Positions 36,990-48,061 of a stretch of DNA of 64,000 nucleotides are shown piece after piece (the stretch's first letter is position 1; every line of letters begins with the position of its first letter). A model generated the notes under the pieces. That model saw only the letters and a program-made list of their open reading frames with translations. It searched no databases and was not told where the DNA came from. Source of the stretch: Enterococcus sp. DIV1094 (GTDB lineage: Bacteria > Bacillota > Bacilli > Lactobacillales > Enterococcaceae). The DNA lies in contig NZ_CP147250.1 of NCBI RefSeq assembly GCF_017316305.2, positions 1-64,000 on the forward strand, read 5' to 3'. A program made the position numbers and the translations under genes.

Positions 36990-37026
36990 AAGAGTTTGGG
37001 ATGTGTAAACATCCCAGACTCTTTTT
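36990..37026. terminator. Bidirectional terminator between yidC and glyS
   Basis: The stem AAGAGTTTGGGATGT/ACATCCCAGACTCTT with a short loop has T and A runs at the flanks. Confidence 0.88.
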
Positions 37027-37039
37027 GCTCTACTTGGCT

Positions 37040-39109
37040 TTACTTTGTAATGATTTGATCTAGACTTGCAATACTCAATGCCATATCAGCAATTTGTTGT
37101 AATTGCGCTAGACGATTGTTGCGGACAGCTTCATCTTCGACCATTACCATCGTTTGATCGAAATACTGATCGATAACTGGTCTCAAGCTAACTAATTGGT
37201 CATAATTCTCTTTGAGTGTCCGTTCAGCAAACTGAGCTTTCACTTCTTCGACCGCTGCATACAATGCTTTTTCTGCTTCATTTTCAAATAAGCTTGGATC
37301 TACTTCAACTGTCGTGCCTTCCGCTTTTTTCGCTAGATTCATCACACGTGTCAAAGCTTCCATTGATGGTTTGAAGTTTTCATCTTGTAGACGTTCTTTC
37401 AATAGACGTGCTGCTGCAAATACTGTAGTCAAATTGCTTTCTTTTGCATTCAAGACAGCATCGATCACATCATGACGGATAGCTTTTGTTACCAAACGTT
37501 GGCGCAAACGACCTTTGATAAAGTCGATGACATCATTTCCTTGAACAAATGCTAAACCAAAACGCTCTTGGTTTTCATTGATTGCATCATTTACTTCTTG
37601 TTGTAATTGTGCCAATGGGAACGCCCATTGTTTTTCTTCAATGATTCGAACGATACCATAGGCTTGACGACGTAATGCGTATGGATCGTTTGATCCGCTT
37701 GGTATCATTCCTACAGTGAAGAAAGAGAAAATACTATCTAGTTTATCCGCAATCGCTAAGACTGCACCAACAGCTGTTTCTGGTAGTTCACCTTCACTAG
37801 CGATCGGCAAGTAGTGTTCGCGGATCGCTGTCGCAACTGCTGGATTTTCTCCGTGCAACAACGCATATTTCTCACCCATGATCCCTTGAAGTTCTGGGAA
37901 TTCGCCAACCATGTTCGTGACTAGGTCAAACTTGTAGATTTCTCCTGCACGTTGTAAGTCAGAAAGTTCTTCTGAAGATAAACCGACTGATTGACCAATC
38001 ACTGATGCAATCACTTGTACACGTTGCATTTTTTCATAAATGCTACCGATTTTTTCATGGAAAGTGACTGATTTCAATTTATTGACATAGTGTTCGATCG
38101 GGAATTTTTTATCTTCATTGTAAAAGAATTCCGCATCTTCTAAACGAGCAGTCAATACTTTTTGATTCCCACGAACAACGTTATCTAACTTCACACGATC
38201 GCCGTTTCGTACAGCGATAAAGTGTGGCAATAGTTGTCCTTTCGCATTTCGCACATCAAAATAGCGTTGATGTTCCTTCATTGAAGTCACAAGAACTTCT
38301 TCAGGCACAGACAAATATTTTTCTTCAAAGTCACCAGCAAAGACTGTTGGATACTCCACTAGATTATTGACTTCTTCAAGTAGGTCTTCATCAAAATCAA
38401 TATGCCAGTCATTTTCTGTTGATAATTGAGTGGCTTGTTCCATGATCTTTTCTCTTCTCTTTTGTGGAGAGGCAATCACAAATTGCTCAGATAGTTTTTC
38501 TTCATACTCCCCTGGATGGGCAAATGTAACTTCTTCTCCTAAGAAACGATGCCCACGAGAAGTACGTCCAGTTTTCACATCTAAAAATTCAAACGGGATC
38601 ACATCTTCTCCTAACAGTGCCACGATCCAGTGAATTGGGCGGATGTATTCAAAGTCAAATGACGACCAGTGCATCGTGACAGGGAATGTCATGCTTTTAA
38701 TGACATCGATCAGTCCTGTTAAGACTTCGATGGCTGGTTTTCCTTGTGTATATTTCGTGACATAAACGTATTCTACGCCTTTGATTTCTCGGAAAGTGAT
38801 ATCGTCTGTTGTCACTCCTTGTCCACGAACAAATCCTTGCGCTGCTTTAGACCAGTTACCTTCTGCGTCTAAAGCAATTTTTTTCGCAGGTCCTTTTACT
38901 TCTTCTTCACTATCCGCTTGACGTTCGGGTACGTTTGTTACTTTGATCGCCAAACGACGTGGTGTAGAGAATGTCTCAATTGCATCGTAAGTCAATTGAT
39001 TGGCTGTTAAAAAAGCTGCTGCTTTTTCTTCTAATTGTTTCATGCTCGGTGTCACTACATGCGCGGGCATTTCTTCCAAGCCGATTTCTAATAATAAGTC
39101 TTTTGCCAT
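37040..39109 (-). CDS. glyS: Glycyl-tRNA synthetase beta subunit
   Basis: The protein has 689 residues, the normal length of bacterial GlyS. It opens with [17 protein letters not shown]. The body has [30 protein letters not shown] and [13 protein letters not shown], and it ends in the DALR-like anticodon-binding region. It pairs with GlyQ in the alpha2beta2 enzyme that charges tRNA-Gly. Its start lies 1 bp after the glyQ stop, so the two are co-translated. Confidence 0.96.
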   Translation of the reverse strand: MAKDLLLEIGLEEMPAHVVTPSMKQLEEKAAAFLTANQLTYDAIETFSTPRRLAIKVTNVPERQADSEEEVKGPAKKIALDAEGNWSKAAQGFVRGQGVTTDDITFREIKGVEYVYVTKYTQGKPAIEVLTGLIDVIKSMTFPVTMHWSSFDFEYIRPIHWIVALLGEDVIPFEFLDVKTGRTSRGHRFLGEEVTFAHPGEYEEKLSEQFVIASPQKRREKIMEQATQLSTENDWHIDFDEDLLEEVNNLVEYPTVFAGDFEEKYLSVPEEVLVTSMKEHQRYFDVRNAKGQLLPHFIAVRNGDRVKLDNVVRGNQKVLTARLEDAEFFYNEDKKFPIEHYVNKLKSVTFHEKIGSIYEKMQRVQVIASVIGQSVGLSSEELSDLQRAGEIYKFDLVTNMVGEFPELQGIMGEKYALLHGENPAVATAIREHYLPIASEGELPETAVGAVLAIADKLDSIFSFFTVGMIPSGSNDPYALRRQAYGIVRIIEEKQWAFPLAQLQQEVNDAINENQERFGLAFVQGNDVIDFIKGRLRQRLVTKAIRHDVIDAVLNAKESNLTTVFAAARLLKERLQDENFKPSMEALTRVMNLAKKAEGTTVEVDPSLFENEAEKALYAAVEEVKAQFAERTLKENYDQLVSLRPVIDQYFDQTMVMVEDEAVRNNRLAQLQQIADMALSIASLDQIITK

Positions 39110-39110
39110 C

Positions 39111-40028
39111 TTATTCAGCCTCCTTAACGGTCGTTGGTTTTTCTGTTTGATCGTTCAGCAGTGGGAATCCAAGTTTTTCACGTTCTGCGACAAAGATTTT
39201 TGCTACAGATTTCGCCATATTACGAATACGTGCCAAGTAACCGGCACGCTCAGTCACAGATACCGCACCACGGGCATCTAATAGATTGAACGTATGGCTG
39301 CATTTCAAGATATAATCATACGCTGGATGAACCAGATTTTCTTCAATGCAACGTTTCGCTTCTTTTTCAAAACGGTCAAAGTTGCTTAACAGTAATTCTT
39401 GATCACTGACTTCAAATGAATATTTTGAGTGTTCGTATTCTGGTTGTTTGAAGATTTCTCCATATTTGACACCTGCTGACCATTCAAGATCATAGACACT
39501 TTCAACTTCTTGGATGTAAGAAGCTAAGCGTTCCAATCCATAAGTGATTTCTGAAGTGACTGGTTTACAAGGCAAGCCCCCAACTTGTTGGAAGTACGTA
39601 AATTGAGTGATCTCCATACCGTCTAACCAAACTTCCCAACCAACACCGGCACAGCCCATCGAAGGATTTTCCCAGTTATCTTCAACAAAGCGGATGTCAT
39701 GTTCCAACGGATCGATCCCTAATAGTCGCAAGCTTTCCAAATAAAGTTCTTGGATATTTTCTGGTGATGGCTTCATTACGACTTGGAATTGATGATGTTG
39801 GTACAAACGGTTAGGGTTTTCGCCATAACGACCATCGGCTGGTCGACGTGACGGCTCAACATATGCAGCATTCCACGGCTCTGGACCGATTGCTCGCAAG
39901 AAAGTATATGGGCTCATTGTGCCCGCCCCTTTTTCTGTATCGTATGCTTGCATCAGCATACAACCGTTTGAAGACCAAAATTTTTGTAATGTCAAAATCA
40001 TTTCTTGAACTGTTTGCTTCTTACTCAT
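39111..40028 (-). CDS. glyQ: Glycyl-tRNA synthetase alpha subunit
   Basis: The protein has 305 residues. Class II core motifs include [31 protein letters not shown] near the N-terminus, [29 protein letters not shown] (motif 2) and [12 protein letters not shown] (motif 3). It is the catalytic half of the heterotetrameric GlyRS. AAAGGGG precedes the ATG. It is preceded by a glycine T-box. Confidence 0.97.
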   Translation of the reverse strand: MSKKQTVQEMILTLQKFWSSNGCMLMQAYDTEKGAGTMSPYTFLRAIGPEPWNAAYVEPSRRPADGRYGENPNRLYQHHQFQVVMKPSPENIQELYLESLRLLGIDPLEHDIRFVEDNWENPSMGCAGVGWEVWLDGMEITQFTYFQQVGGLPCKPVTSEITYGLERLASYIQEVESVYDLEWSAGVKYGEIFKQPEYEHSKYSFEVSDQELLLSNFDRFEKEAKRCIEENLVHPAYDYILKCSHTFNLLDARGAVSVTERAGYLARIRNMAKSVAKIFVAEREKLGFPLLNDQTEKPTTVKEAE

Positions 40029-40071
40029 AAAATTACCCCTTTCATCTTAACCAAGAATCAAAAATAGTAAC

Positions 40072-40330
40072 AAAAAAAGTCCCTATGTTTGCATAAACAA
40101 ACATAGGGACGAAAATGTTCGCGGTTCCACCCTACTTCCGAGTCACTCGGCAGCTTCGTTGATCGTACTCACAAGTGCCTCTTCAAAAATCGTTTGCATC
40201 CGGCTCACACTCTCCCGAACTCGCTTGTGCCACATGATTTCCTACTGATCTTGATCATCGTACGTATTTGATATTGAATGTACTTCATCAGTTACACTCA
40301 TCTATTGAAAAAATAATCGTTACTATCTAG
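40072..40330 (-). ncRNA. Glycine T-box riboswitch (glyQS leader)
   Basis: On the minus strand the T-box sequence AGGGTGGAACCGCG lies at 40120-40133. It is followed by a terminator with a 13-bp stem (GTCCCTATGTTTG and its complement, 40079-40110) and T7. The specifier context GAAGAGGCACTTGTGAGT places codon GGC (glycine) at 40177-40179. Uncharged tRNA-Gly should stabilise the antiterminator and raise glyQS expression. Confidence 0.93.
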
Positions 40331-40335
40331 GCTTT

Positions 40336-40365
40336 ATAATAGACGGTAACTAGCTACTTTGTCAA
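40336..40365 (-). promoter_or_regulatory. glyQS promoter
   Basis: TTGACA (40360-40365), an 18-bp spacer and TATTAT (40336-40341), just upstream of the T-box leader. Confidence 0.8.
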
Positions 40366-40403
40366 ATATTTTTGAAAAAAAGTGCTTTGTTTCAATTTAC
40401 CGA

Positions 40404-41207
40404 TCATTCTTCGGTGGGCTTCTCCTGATTTCGATCATTCGCTGGTTTCATGATATGCTCCCAACTTTTCATTTGATCGATAAATTTTTTACTTTTTAAA
40501 TGAATCCCGACGTATTCTTCATATAGCAGATCGATCAATTGACGAATTTTTTGCTTCGTTTCTTCTTTGACATTGATCCCACTGATACGATCATACGAAA
40601 TCGCCGAAAACATCCGTACAAAGTAGACTGCACGAGGGTCGGCATGATAGCGATGATGATCTAACTCCCAGTGGTTTTCACATAAGACACCGCCATATTT
40701 TGATGAGTAATCAAATTTTCCTTGAGTCTGCCCACATACCGCACAATGCGTCCAAACTGGCGAGATCCCAAAGCGTTGCAACAATTGGATCTCAAAGATG
40801 TTGGTAATGATCTCGGGATCATCTCCTTGATCCATACGTTGTAGTGCTTGATGGGTAAATTGAAACAGATTGGGATCATATTGTCGATCCTCGATTGCCG
40901 CATCGATTAGGTTCAACAAGTACGTCCCATAACCGCTAAGAAAGATATCTTCTTGGATCTTACGAAACGAATGGACATCTTTCACGCTGTTAACAAAGGA
41001 CAATCCTTCATTATGAAAATGACCGATATAGACTGCTTCCGTAAAAGGGAGCAAAGCCGGCGCGATCGGCTGATTTTGACGATGGATTCCCTTGACGTAA
41101 AACATCATTTTACCTGCCGATTCTGTAAATATCTTAACTAATTTATCTTTTTCCTTGTAGTTCCGGCTTGAAAGGATGATCCCTTTTGATTCTGCAAGCT
41201 GACTCAT
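40404..41207 (-). CDS. recO: DNA repair protein RecO
   Basis: The protein has 267 residues. The N-terminal OB fold (SKGIILSSRNYKEKDKLVKIFTESAGKMMFYVKG) is followed by a helical domain with the zinc-finger cysteines CAVCGQ and VLCENH. It loads RecA on SSB-coated DNA together with RecR. The ATG at 41207 follows GGAGG by 7 nt; a GTG two codons earlier abuts the site. Confidence 0.92.
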   Translation of the reverse strand: MSQLAESKGIILSSRNYKEKDKLVKIFTESAGKMMFYVKGIHRQNQPIAPALLPFTEAVYIGHFHNEGLSFVNSVKDVHSFRKIQEDIFLSGYGTYLLNLIDAAIEDRQYDPNLFQFTHQALQRMDQGDDPEIITNIFEIQLLQRFGISPVWTHCAVCGQTQGKFDYSSKYGGVLCENHWELDHHRYHADPRAVYFVRMFSAISYDRISGINVKEETKQKIRQLIDLLYEEYVGIHLKSKKFIDQMKSWEHIMKPANDRNQEKPTEE

Positions 41208-41267
41208 CGTCACGCCTCCTCTGATTTAAACATCGACTGCTTTTTTAATAAGCAAGAAAGTAGGAAA

Positions 41268-41331
41268 AAGTCATGCGAGCATCTAAGACAAAATTACTAG
41301 GCTCTTTTTGTCTTAATTGCTTCCATGACTT
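41268..41331 (-). terminator. Long compound hairpin between era and recO
   Basis: Three stacked helices lie in 64 nt: AAGTCATG/CATGACTT, AGCA/TGCT and TAAGACAAAA/TTTTGTCTTA. The loop is about 12 nt. T5 follows on the minus strand, so it works as a terminator after era or as an attenuator 60 bp before recO. Confidence 0.6.
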
Positions 41332-41476
41332 ATTGATCCTTTACGCTACAACTAGATAAACGGTGTTCGAAAGCTAACTCCTACGATATTAAGCCAAAAT
41401 TTGAAAAAATATGAGAAGCTATTTTCTCAAATTATTTCTTAATACTCGGAGTTGACCAGCTTTCTCACAATCTTGT

Positions 41477-42376
41477 TTAGTACTCGTCTTGACGATACCC
41501 AAAATCTTGTAAATAAACTCGCTTGTCTCGCCAATCTTTTTGGACTTTGACCCAAAGCTCTAAAAAGACTTTATCCCCCAACAGGTTCTCAATATCTCTT
41601 CGTGCTTTTGTGCCGATATCCTTCAGCATCTTACCGCCTTTGCCGATAATGATCCCTTTTTGACTATCGCGCTCCACGATGATCGTCGCTTGGATATGGA
41701 TTTTATTGTTCTCATTGCGTTTCATTGTGTCGATCACTACTGCAACTGAATGCGGGACTTCATCTCGTGTTAAGAATAAAACTTTTTCTCGGATCAATTC
41801 AGAAACGATAAAGTACTCGGGATGGTCTGTCACTTGATCGTCAGGGAAATATTGTGGCCCTTCAGGCATTTCATCCACTAAAACATCCATCAAACGCTCC
41901 ACATTGTTTCCTTCTGTAGCAGAAATCGGCACCACTTGTGCAAAGTCCATTTGTGTCGAATAATCTTCAATGATCCCTAATAGCTCATCAGGATGAACCT
42001 TATCGATCTTATTGATGACCAAATATACCGGTGATTGAACATTTTTCAATCGTTCGATGATAAAATCGTCACCTTTTCCTCTTTTTTGATCGGCGCTGAT
42101 CATAAATAATACCGCATCGACTTCACGTAATGCACTATAGGCTGTTTCTACCATGAAATCACCTAAGCGATGTTTTGGCTTATGGATCCCAGGTGTATCA
42201 ATGAAGATCAATTGCGCTTCAGGAGTCGTATATACTCCTTGAATCTTATTTCTCGTCGTTTGCGCTTTATCACTCATGATCGCGATTTTTTGACCAACGA
42301 TCCGATTAAGCAATGTGGACTTACCAACATTTGGTCGCCCAACGATTGCGACAAATCCAGATTTATGTTCTGACAT
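41477..42376 (-). CDS. era: Ribosome-assembly GTPase Era
   Basis: The protein has 299 residues. The G domain shows G1 [10 protein letters not shown]3 [10 protein letters not shown] and G4 NKIDKV. The C-terminal KH domain has [24 protein letters not shown]. It binds 16S rRNA and is needed for 30S maturation. The ATG at 42376 follows AAAAGGAG; an in-frame start 16 codons upstream lacks a site. It follows dgkA by 13 bp. Confidence 0.96.
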   Translation of the reverse strand: MSEHKSGFVAIVGRPNVGKSTLLNRIVGQKIAIMSDKAQTTRNKIQGVYTTPEAQLIFIDTPGIHKPKHRLGDFMVETAYSALREVDAVLFMISADQKRGKGDDFIIERLKNVQSPVYLVINKIDKVHPDELLGIIEDYSTQMDFAQVVPISATEGNNVERLMDVLVDEMPEGPQYFPDDQVTDHPEYFIVSELIREKVLFLTRDEVPHSVAVVIDTMKRNENNKIHIQATIIVERDSQKGIIIGKGGKMLKDIGTKARRDIENLLGDKVFLELWVKVQKDWRDKRVYLQDFGYRQDEY

Positions 42377-42389
42377 AGTTACTCTCCTT

Positions 42390-42797
42390 TTAATTAAAAA
42401 ACAGTTGATAGATTTTTGGACCAAATAAAATGATCCCGACGATCACAGCAAAACAAGCTGTCAATAGCACCGCACCAGCTGCCATATCTTTGATTTTTTT
42501 TCCAATTGGATGAAAATGGAAGTCTGTGAACATATCGACTACATTTTCAAACACAGTATTCATGATCTCAACGATCCATACGAGAAAGACTGAAAGGAGC
42601 AACCAGAGCCACTCCATTCGATCCAATTGAAAGACGACGCCCATTAGCAATGCAATGATGCCAAAAGCAACGTGTTTCTTCATATTTCGTTCTTCATCGA
42701 AAACTGTTTTAACGCCTTGTAAAGCAAACTCCACTGACATCCAAAAATGTTTGTTTTTATCTGCCTTTTGTTCTTCTTTTCTACCTTTTAAGTCCAT
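42390..42797 (-). CDS. dgkA: Undecaprenol kinase (DgkA family)
   Basis: The protein has 135 residues. An N-terminal amphipathic part ([19 protein letters not shown]) is followed by three helices. [37 protein letters not shown] is the conserved DgkA active-site segment. Gram-positive members phosphorylate undecaprenol for cell-wall synthesis. The gene overlaps the end of ybeY by 17 bp. The ATG at 42797 matches the family start (MDLKG); an ATG two codons earlier is also possible. Confidence 0.9.
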   Translation of the reverse strand: MDLKGRKEEQKADKNKHFWMSVEFALQGVKTVFDEERNMKKHVAFGIIALLMGVVFQLDRMEWLWLLLSVFLVWIVEIMNTVFENVVDMFTDFHFHPIGKKIKDMAAGAVLLTACFAVIVGIILFGPKIYQLFFN

Positions 42798-43257
42798 AAG
42801 CATCTAAAATCTCTTTCTGTAGTCCAAACATTTCCGCTTCATCTTCAGGTGTCATGTGATCATAGCCATTGATGTGTAAAAAGCCATGCACGGCTAAGAA
42901 TCCTAATTCACGATCATAGGAATGACCGTACTCTTCTGCTTGTTCTTTTGCTCGATCGATCGAGATCATGATATCACCTAACACACGAGGCATTGGCTCA
43001 TCGTCCTCTTCAAAAATCACCGGGATCTCATCTTCAACCTCATCTTCTAATGCAAAACTGATCACATCAGTTGGTGCATCTTTGCCACGGTACGTACGAT
43101 TGATTTCCTGAATAGACGGATTATCCATGAACGTGACCGACATTTCTGTTTCATCTGATAAAGAAAGTTTTTTTGCGGCAAATTGAAGAAGTTCTTCGAT
43201 TTCTTTGATTTTCGTTTCAGATACAGTATTTGTTTCATCGATAAATGTAATATCCAT
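42781..43257 (-). CDS. ybeY: Endoribonuclease YbeY
   Basis: The protein has 158 residues. The zinc-binding signature [11 protein letters not shown] (H-x3-H-x5-H) is intact near the C-terminus, and [17 protein letters not shown] is the other family hallmark. It acts in 16S rRNA 3'-end maturation and ribosome quality control. It lies between pgpH and dgkA in the usual order. Confidence 0.95.
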   Translation of the reverse strand: MDITFIDETNTVSETKIKEIEELLQFAAKKLSLSDETEMSVTFMDNPSIQEINRTYRGKDAPTDVISFALEDEVEDEIPVIFEEDDEPMPRVLGDIMISIDRAKEQAEEYGHSYDRELGFLAVHGFLHINGYDHMTPEDEAEMFGLQKEILDAYGLKR

Positions 43258-43277
43258 TAGGCATCGCTTCCTTCTTG

Positions 43278-45467
43278 CTATTCTTTTTCTTGTTTCATTT
43301 TTTCTGCTTCAGATTTCATCTTAGGGTATTTGATCCTTGAATGGAAGGTACTGCTCAAGCCGCTAACAAGGGATTTTTCCACTTTGCGGATTTCTTTGAG
43401 TGTCAATCCACTGTCATCTAGCTGTCCATCAGAAATTCGTTCTTCAATCAAATTATGCACAAAAGCCTGGATTTTTTCGCTCGTCGGATGATCCATTGCT
43501 CGCACAGCGGCTTCGCAACTATCCGCAATATTGACGATCCCAGCTTCGCGGGTTTGTGGTCTTGGTCCAGGATAACGGAATTGTTCTTCCGTTACTTCCG
43601 GGTTACGTTCTTTTGCTTTGATGTAGAAATAACGCATCAAGGTCGTCCCATGATGTTGCTTGCAAATATCGATCACCATTTGTGGCATATCGTATTCTTC
43701 TAAAATTTTAGCGCCATCTGTCACATGCCCAAAAATAATCTGTTTACTATCTTCAGGAAGTAAAAAATTATGCGGATTTTCTGCGCCAGAAGGCAGGTTT
43801 TCGACGAAAAAGCTCGCATGTTTGATTTTGCCGATATCGTGGTAGTAACAAGCTACTCGGGTCAATAGTGACCGCCCGCCGATCTCAGCGACTGCATTCG
43901 CACTTAGATTTGCAACCATCATACTATGGTGGTAAGTGCCGGGTGCTTCTTCTAGTAATTGCTTCAACAAAGGATGATTTGGATTACTCAATTCATTCAA
44001 AACGATCACACTGTCGTCATTTACCAATAATTCGATATATGGATGTAATCCGATCGTCAAGAGATAAGATAGGAATGCACCCATGAAACCACACACTAAC
44101 GTCAACCAAGTCGTACCATCACTAAAACTCATTCCTTGATAAACCACTAGAACGACATCCATCAATAATGGAAAGACAACGACCCACATGATTGCTGGAA
44201 ACCATTGTTCTGAAATCCGTTGACGCTTCAAGATCGCTGCTAAAAAGCCAGCAAAAAGATACGAGATCAAAATAACGGTCAAGAAATTCGTACCAATCGA
44301 ATTATAAAAAATGAACAGCGCTGAAACTGCTTGGAATAACGCAGCCATGATACCTGCTCTTCGATTTAGGAAAAAGTTCAACACAAGCGGTACGAACGCC
44401 GCTGGATAAAGCAGCGGAATATAAGTTGCTTGTTCTGTTTGAAAGACTTGGAAAAATTTCATCAATAAAATACTGATGGACATGGCTGTCACATAAAAAA
44501 GAATATATTCTGTTCGTTTGAATAGATCTTTATATTGGAGTGAGTTGTAGAATAACACGCCAATTTGTAACAATACCGCTAAAATCATTGCGACAAGTGG
44601 AAAAATTGAGGTAGATTGACTCGTCAACCCTAGCAATTCTAACTTTTTCATCGCGGTTGCATCGATCTGGTTTCCTTCACGAACAATGATCTCCCCTTGG
44701 AAAATCATGACAGGTTGAATCGAATCTCGTGCCTCTTGCTTCAATTCTTCTGTCCGCTTCTCGTTTAGAATGTCATTGACAACGATTCCCTGATCCACTA
44801 AGTAACGGATCATTTCTTGTTGTTCAGCCGAAACATTCAAATATTGGATCTTCTCGTCTGCTTCTTGTTTGAAATTGTCCAGATCACTTTCTCGAACTTG
44901 CTTACTCATTTGTTCGTCGATCAATTTCAAGCTTTCATCACGAATCGTCGTGATCTCACTATCGGACATATCCATGATCGTTGAGTAAAAACTATTTGGT
45001 AATTTCTGATAGAATGCGACATCATCAGCATTTGAATTTTCAAATATTCGTTTCAAAGCTGCTATCCGTTCTTCTACGGTTGGTTTTGGTACATTTTCAT
45101 CTTCTTTTGCCTTACTGACTTTCTCTTCGTATTGCTTGTCGATCGTGTCATTGGCACGCCTGATCAATACAAATAGTTGATTGATACGACGATCTTGTTC
45201 AGAAGCTAGATCACTTTGATAAGTGTATTCAGGTGTGACCGCTTCAGCAGCTAACTTCCTTTTTTGCTCTGTTTCTTCCGTGTTCTCAATCGTTTTATTG
45301 GCACGGATACTTTCTTCTGCTACTTGTCCTTCTCTAAAATCATTGGGCTTTTGTTTTACACTGCTAAACATTATCCCACACATCAAAATGAAGAAAAGCA
45401 ATAAGAGAAATGGAGCAGCAGCTTTACCTAGTTTCGCTTGAAGGTGCTGCAATATTTTGTTCAACAT
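43278..45467 (-). CDS. pgpH: c-di-AMP phosphodiesterase PgpH (7TM-HD family)
   Basis: The protein has 729 residues. An N-terminal helix is followed by a large extracellular 7TMR-HDED region (about residues 40-280), seven membrane helices (about 285-480) and a cytosolic HD domain. The HD residues are visible in [32 protein letters not shown] and CKQHHGTT. PgpH degrades c-di-AMP to pApA in Firmicutes. It lies between phoH and ybeY, as in Listeria and Bacillus. GGAGG precedes the ATG. Confidence 0.93.
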   Translation of the reverse strand: MLNKILQHLQAKLGKAAAPFLLLLFFILMCGIMFSSVKQKPNDFREGQVAEESIRANKTIENTEETEQKRKLAAEAVTPEYTYQSDLASEQDRRINQLFVLIRRANDTIDKQYEEKVSKAKEDENVPKPTVEERIAALKRIFENSNADDVAFYQKLPNSFYSTIMDMSDSEITTIRDESLKLIDEQMSKQVRESDLDNFKQEADEKIQYLNVSAEQQEMIRYLVDQGIVVNDILNEKRTEELKQEARDSIQPVMIFQGEIIVREGNQIDATAMKKLELLGLTSQSTSIFPLVAMILAVLLQIGVLFYNSLQYKDLFKRTEYILFYVTAMSISILLMKFFQVFQTEQATYIPLLYPAAFVPLVLNFFLNRRAGIMAALFQAVSALFIFYNSIGTNFLTVILISYLFAGFLAAILKRQRISEQWFPAIMWVVVFPLLMDVVLVVYQGMSFSDGTTWLTLVCGFMGAFLSYLLTIGLHPYIELLVNDDSVIVLNELSNPNHPLLKQLLEEAPGTYHHSMMVANLSANAVAEIGGRSLLTRVACYYHDIGKIKHASFFVENLPSGAENPHNFLLPEDSKQIIFGHVTDGAKILEEYDMPQMVIDICKQHHGTTLMRYFYIKAKERNPEVTEEQFRYPGPRPQTREAGIVNIADSCEAAVRAMDHPTSEKIQAFVHNLIEERISDGQLDDSGLTLKEIRKVEKSLVSGLSSTFHSRIKYPKMKSEAEKMKQEKE

Positions 45468-45488
45468 GTGGTAATCCTCCTAAAAAAG

Positions 45489-46460
45489 CTATTCCTGATG
45501 AAGATCCGCTTTTTCATAAGCTTTGATGATTTCTGCCACGACAGGGTGACGGACGACATCGCTAGCTTCAAAATTCACAAAATCGATTTTTTTGATTTGT
45601 TTGAGTGTTCGTTCAGCATGGATCAATCCACTCATTGTCCCTTTTGGCAAATCGATCTGGCTCGTATCCCCATTGACGATCATTTTTGACTGATAACCAA
45701 GACGAGTCAAAAACATTTTCATTTGGGCAACCGTCGTATTTTGGGCCTCATCTAAAATGACAAAAGCATCATCTAAGGTTCTTCCACGCATATAGGCAAT
45801 TGGGGCGATTTCAATGATTCCTCGCTCCATCAAACGATTCGTATGATCCAATCCAAAAATTTGATACAAAGCATCATACACAGGACGTAAGTATGGATCG
45901 ACTTTCTCTTTTAGATCTCCTGGTAAGAAACCAAGATTCTCTCCTGCTTCAACGGCTGGACGAGTCAAAATGATTTTTTGGACTTCGCCTTTTTTCAACG
46001 CAGCAATGGCTAGTACGACAGCCAGAAATGTTTTTCCGGTGCCGGCTGGTCCTACACCAAAGACAACATCATGTTTTGCTACAGAATCGACGTATTTTTT
46101 TTGTCCGCTGTTTTTGACACGGATCGGTTTGCCATTCCGGTCTTTGACGATTTCTTGTTCATACATCTCAACAAAATAATCCAGCGTCCCTTTTTGCGCC
46201 ATTTTTAATGCTGTGACTACATCAGGCATACTGACATGGATTCCTCGTTTGATCAATTCTTGTAATGTTCGAATCACGGAAGCGGCCAAAGAAATATCGG
46301 TTTCGTCGCCGATGATCTGGATGACTTCCCCTCTTGCATGGATCGTCGTTTCAGTTGTTTCTTCGATCAGTTTGATATGTTTATCATGTGATCCTAAAAG
46401 CATACTGACATCATCAGCAGCTGTTAATCTAATATCCAAAGAACTAGACTCTTCTGTCAA
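45489..46460 (-). CDS. phoH: PhoH-family ATPase
   Basis: The protein has 323 residues. An N-terminal KH-like region precedes a P-loop ATPase: Walker A GVGPAGTGKT and Walker B AFVILDEAQNTT. Other family motifs are ILTRPAVEAGENLGFLPGDL and GDTSQIDLP. It is the PhoH/YqfE (PhoL) type, tied to RNA metabolism and ribosome maturation and found next to ybeY. The start is TTG, about 10 nt after GGAG. Confidence 0.93.
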   Translation of the reverse strand: MTEESSSLDIRLTAADDVSMLLGSHDKHIKLIEETTETTIHARGEVIQIIGDETDISLAASVIRTLQELIKRGIHVSMPDVVTALKMAQKGTLDYFVEMYEQEIVKDRNGKPIRVKNSGQKKYVDSVAKHDVVFGVGPAGTGKTFLAVVLAIAALKKGEVQKIILTRPAVEAGENLGFLPGDLKEKVDPYLRPVYDALYQIFGLDHTNRLMERGIIEIAPIAYMRGRTLDDAFVILDEAQNTTVAQMKMFLTRLGYQSKMIVNGDTSQIDLPKGTMSGLIHAERTLKQIKKIDFVNFEASDVVRHPVVAEIIKAYEKADLHQE

Positions 46461-46681
46461 AAATAGACATCTCCTTTATTTCAAATCGTTCCTCCCTATT
46501 CTACCATAATCACGAAAAACTATATAGCGAATAAAATGCGACGTTTTTACAAAAAGATGTTACAAATAAGAATCAACGATTGATCAAGCGGTCTAGACAT
46601 TAAAATCAGTACTTTATTACTCCAAAAATTTTATATGATGAGTAAAAAAACTGTTTTATTGAGAATTTCTCATAGAAACAC

Positions 46682-46715
46682 AAAAAAACTACGGACATTT
46701 TCATGTCCGTAGTTT
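46682..46715 (-). terminator. Terminator of rpsU-yqeY
   Basis: The 13-bp stem AAACTACGGACAT/ATGTCCGTAGTTT with a TTTC loop is followed by T on the minus strand. Confidence 0.9.
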
Positions 46716-46727
46716 CATTTGCTAAGA

Positions 46728-47174
46728 TTAAGACTGCAATAGTTCTTTTACGATAGCATTGACTTGGTTTCCATCTGCTTTTCCTTTGACTTTAGGCATG
46801 ATAACTCCCATGACTTTACCAAATTCTTTTACAGATGAAGCACCTGTTTGCGTGATCGCTTCTTGAACAAGTTGTCGAATTTCTTCTTCAGAAAGTTGTT
46901 CTGGCATATACTTTTCGACTATCACAATTTCACTTTTCACTTTTTCAGCTAAATCGTCACGTCCAGCTTCCTCGAATTCATGCAAAGAATCACGGCGTTG
47001 TTTCATTTCGCGAGACAACACTGTTAGTTCTTCTTCTTCTGTCAAGTCGTGACCTTCTTTAATCTGCTCGTTTTGTATAGATGACTTGATCATACGAATC
47101 ACCTGTAAAGATTCTTTATCTTTAGCTTTCATCGCTGTCTTCATGTCATCGTTCAATCTACTTAGTAGTGACAC
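46728..47174 (-). CDS. yqeY: YqeY (GatB/YqeY domain) protein
   Basis: The protein has 148 residues. The YqeY family signature runs through [37 protein letters not shown] and ends in [28 protein letters not shown]. It resembles the tail domain of GatB and may bind tRNA; the exact role is unknown. The start is GTG, 8 nt after GGAG. It follows rpsU, a common pairing. Confidence 0.92.
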   Translation of the reverse strand: MSLLSRLNDDMKTAMKAKDKESLQVIRMIKSSIQNEQIKEGHDLTEEEELTVLSREMKQRRDSLHEFEEAGRDDLAEKVKSEIVIVEKYMPEQLSEEEIRQLVQEAITQTGASSVKEFGKVMGVIMPKVKGKADGNQVNAIVKELLQS

Positions 47175-47200
47175 ACTACCAACTCCAATTCATCAAAGAA

Positions 47201-47377
47201 CTAGAATTTTTTGCGTTTTCTAGCTGCTTCAGATTTTTTCTTACGCTTTACACTTGGTTTTTCGTAGAATTCACGTTTACGAGATTCTTGTAAAGTACCC
47301 GCTTTTGACACGGAACGTTTGAAGCGACGAAGAGCATCGTCAAGTGATTCGTTTTTGCGAACGACTGTTTTTGACAT
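47201..47377 (-). CDS. rpsU: 30S ribosomal protein S21
   Basis: The protein has 58 residues. It starts [19 protein letters not shown], then [21 protein letters not shown], and ends in a lysine/arginine-rich tail. This is S21 at its normal length. GGAGGGAGGG precedes the ATG. It leads the transcript with yqeY and has a strong sigma-A promoter upstream. Confidence 0.97.
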   Translation of the reverse strand: MSKTVVRKNESLDDALRRFKRSVSKAGTLQESRKREFYEKPSVKRKKKSEAARKRKKF

Positions 47378-47461
47378 ATTAATTCCCTCCCTCCGAGCTT
47401 AAAAAGTAACCGTAATTGTTATTGAAATGTTAATCTCAAGAAACAAGACTGTTCTATAAAC

Positions 47462-47490
47462 ATTATAGCTAATGCAGTTTTGACCGTCAA
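47462..47490 (-). promoter_or_regulatory. rpsU promoter
   Basis: TTGACG (47485-47490), a 17-bp spacer and TATAAT (47462-47467). Confidence 0.9.
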
Positions 47491-47541
47491 GAGAATCTTA
47501 TGATTTTTTTAAATATTCAATTGTTATTTTATTGAAAATTA

Positions 47542-47970
47542 TCATTGACAGCTCTCACAGCGACCAAATATTTCAAAACGATGCCCTTCAATGGTACATC
47601 CACTTAATTGCTCTTCGAAGTAATTCATTGGGCACATATGGATTTCTTTTGTCACACCACAAACGGTACAAATAAAGTGATGATGGTGTCCGATCTCGCC
47701 TTGGCAACAATGGAAACGGAATTTCATCTCTCCATTTAAATCGGTTTCTTCCAAAAGGTCCAACTCTGAAAAATCGTGCAAATTACGATAGATCGTGTCA
47801 TAGCTGACCCCTTTAAATTCCTGACTCATATAATCAAAGACTTCCTTTGCAGAGACATACCGATTGCGTTTTATCAAATAAGCGAGCAATGCTTCCCGCT
47901 TTTTAGTGTATTTAAATCCGTTATTTTTCAATGTTTCTAAAGATTGTTCGATCAATGTTTGTTTATTCAT
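47542..47970 (-). CDS. zur: Fur-family regulator, probably Zur
   Basis: The protein has 142 residues. The N-terminal winged helix (YTKKREALLAYLIKRNRYVSAKEVFDYM...SYDTIYRNLHDFSE) is followed by the metal domain: FHCCQGEIGHHHHFICTVCG with the structural zinc CxxC, and CESC at the C-terminus for the second pair. ATG at 47970 follows GGGGG. Fur, PerR and Zur are hard to separate by sequence alone. The box 12 bp upstream fits the Zur consensus (TCGTAATnATTACGA) better than Fur or PerR boxes, which favours a zinc-uptake regulator. Confidence 0.8.
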   Translation of the reverse strand: MNKQTLIEQSLETLKNNGFKYTKKREALLAYLIKRNRYVSAKEVFDYMSQEFKGVSYDTIYRNLHDFSELDLLEETDLNGEMKFRFHCCQGEIGHHHHFICTVCGVTKEIHMCPMNYFEEQLSGCTIEGHRFEIFGRCESCQ

Positions 47971-47981
47971 GATTATCCCCC

Positions 47982-48026
47982 AAATCAAAATGATTACGAA
48001 GTATGGATACTTGAGTATGGTATAAT
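47982..48026. promoter_or_regulatory. Zur-type box and divergent zur/ppsR promoter region
   Basis: On the minus strand TCGTAATCATTTTGATTT (47982-47999) matches 16 of 18 bases of the Bacillus Zur box half TCGTAATnATTACGATTT. On the + strand an extended -10 TGGTATAAT (hexamer 48021-48026) serves ppsR. The box lies just upstream of the zur start, which suggests autoregulation. Confidence 0.65.
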
Positions 48027-48061
48027 AAACCTAAAAAAAAAGCAAGTGAGGTTTTTTATTT

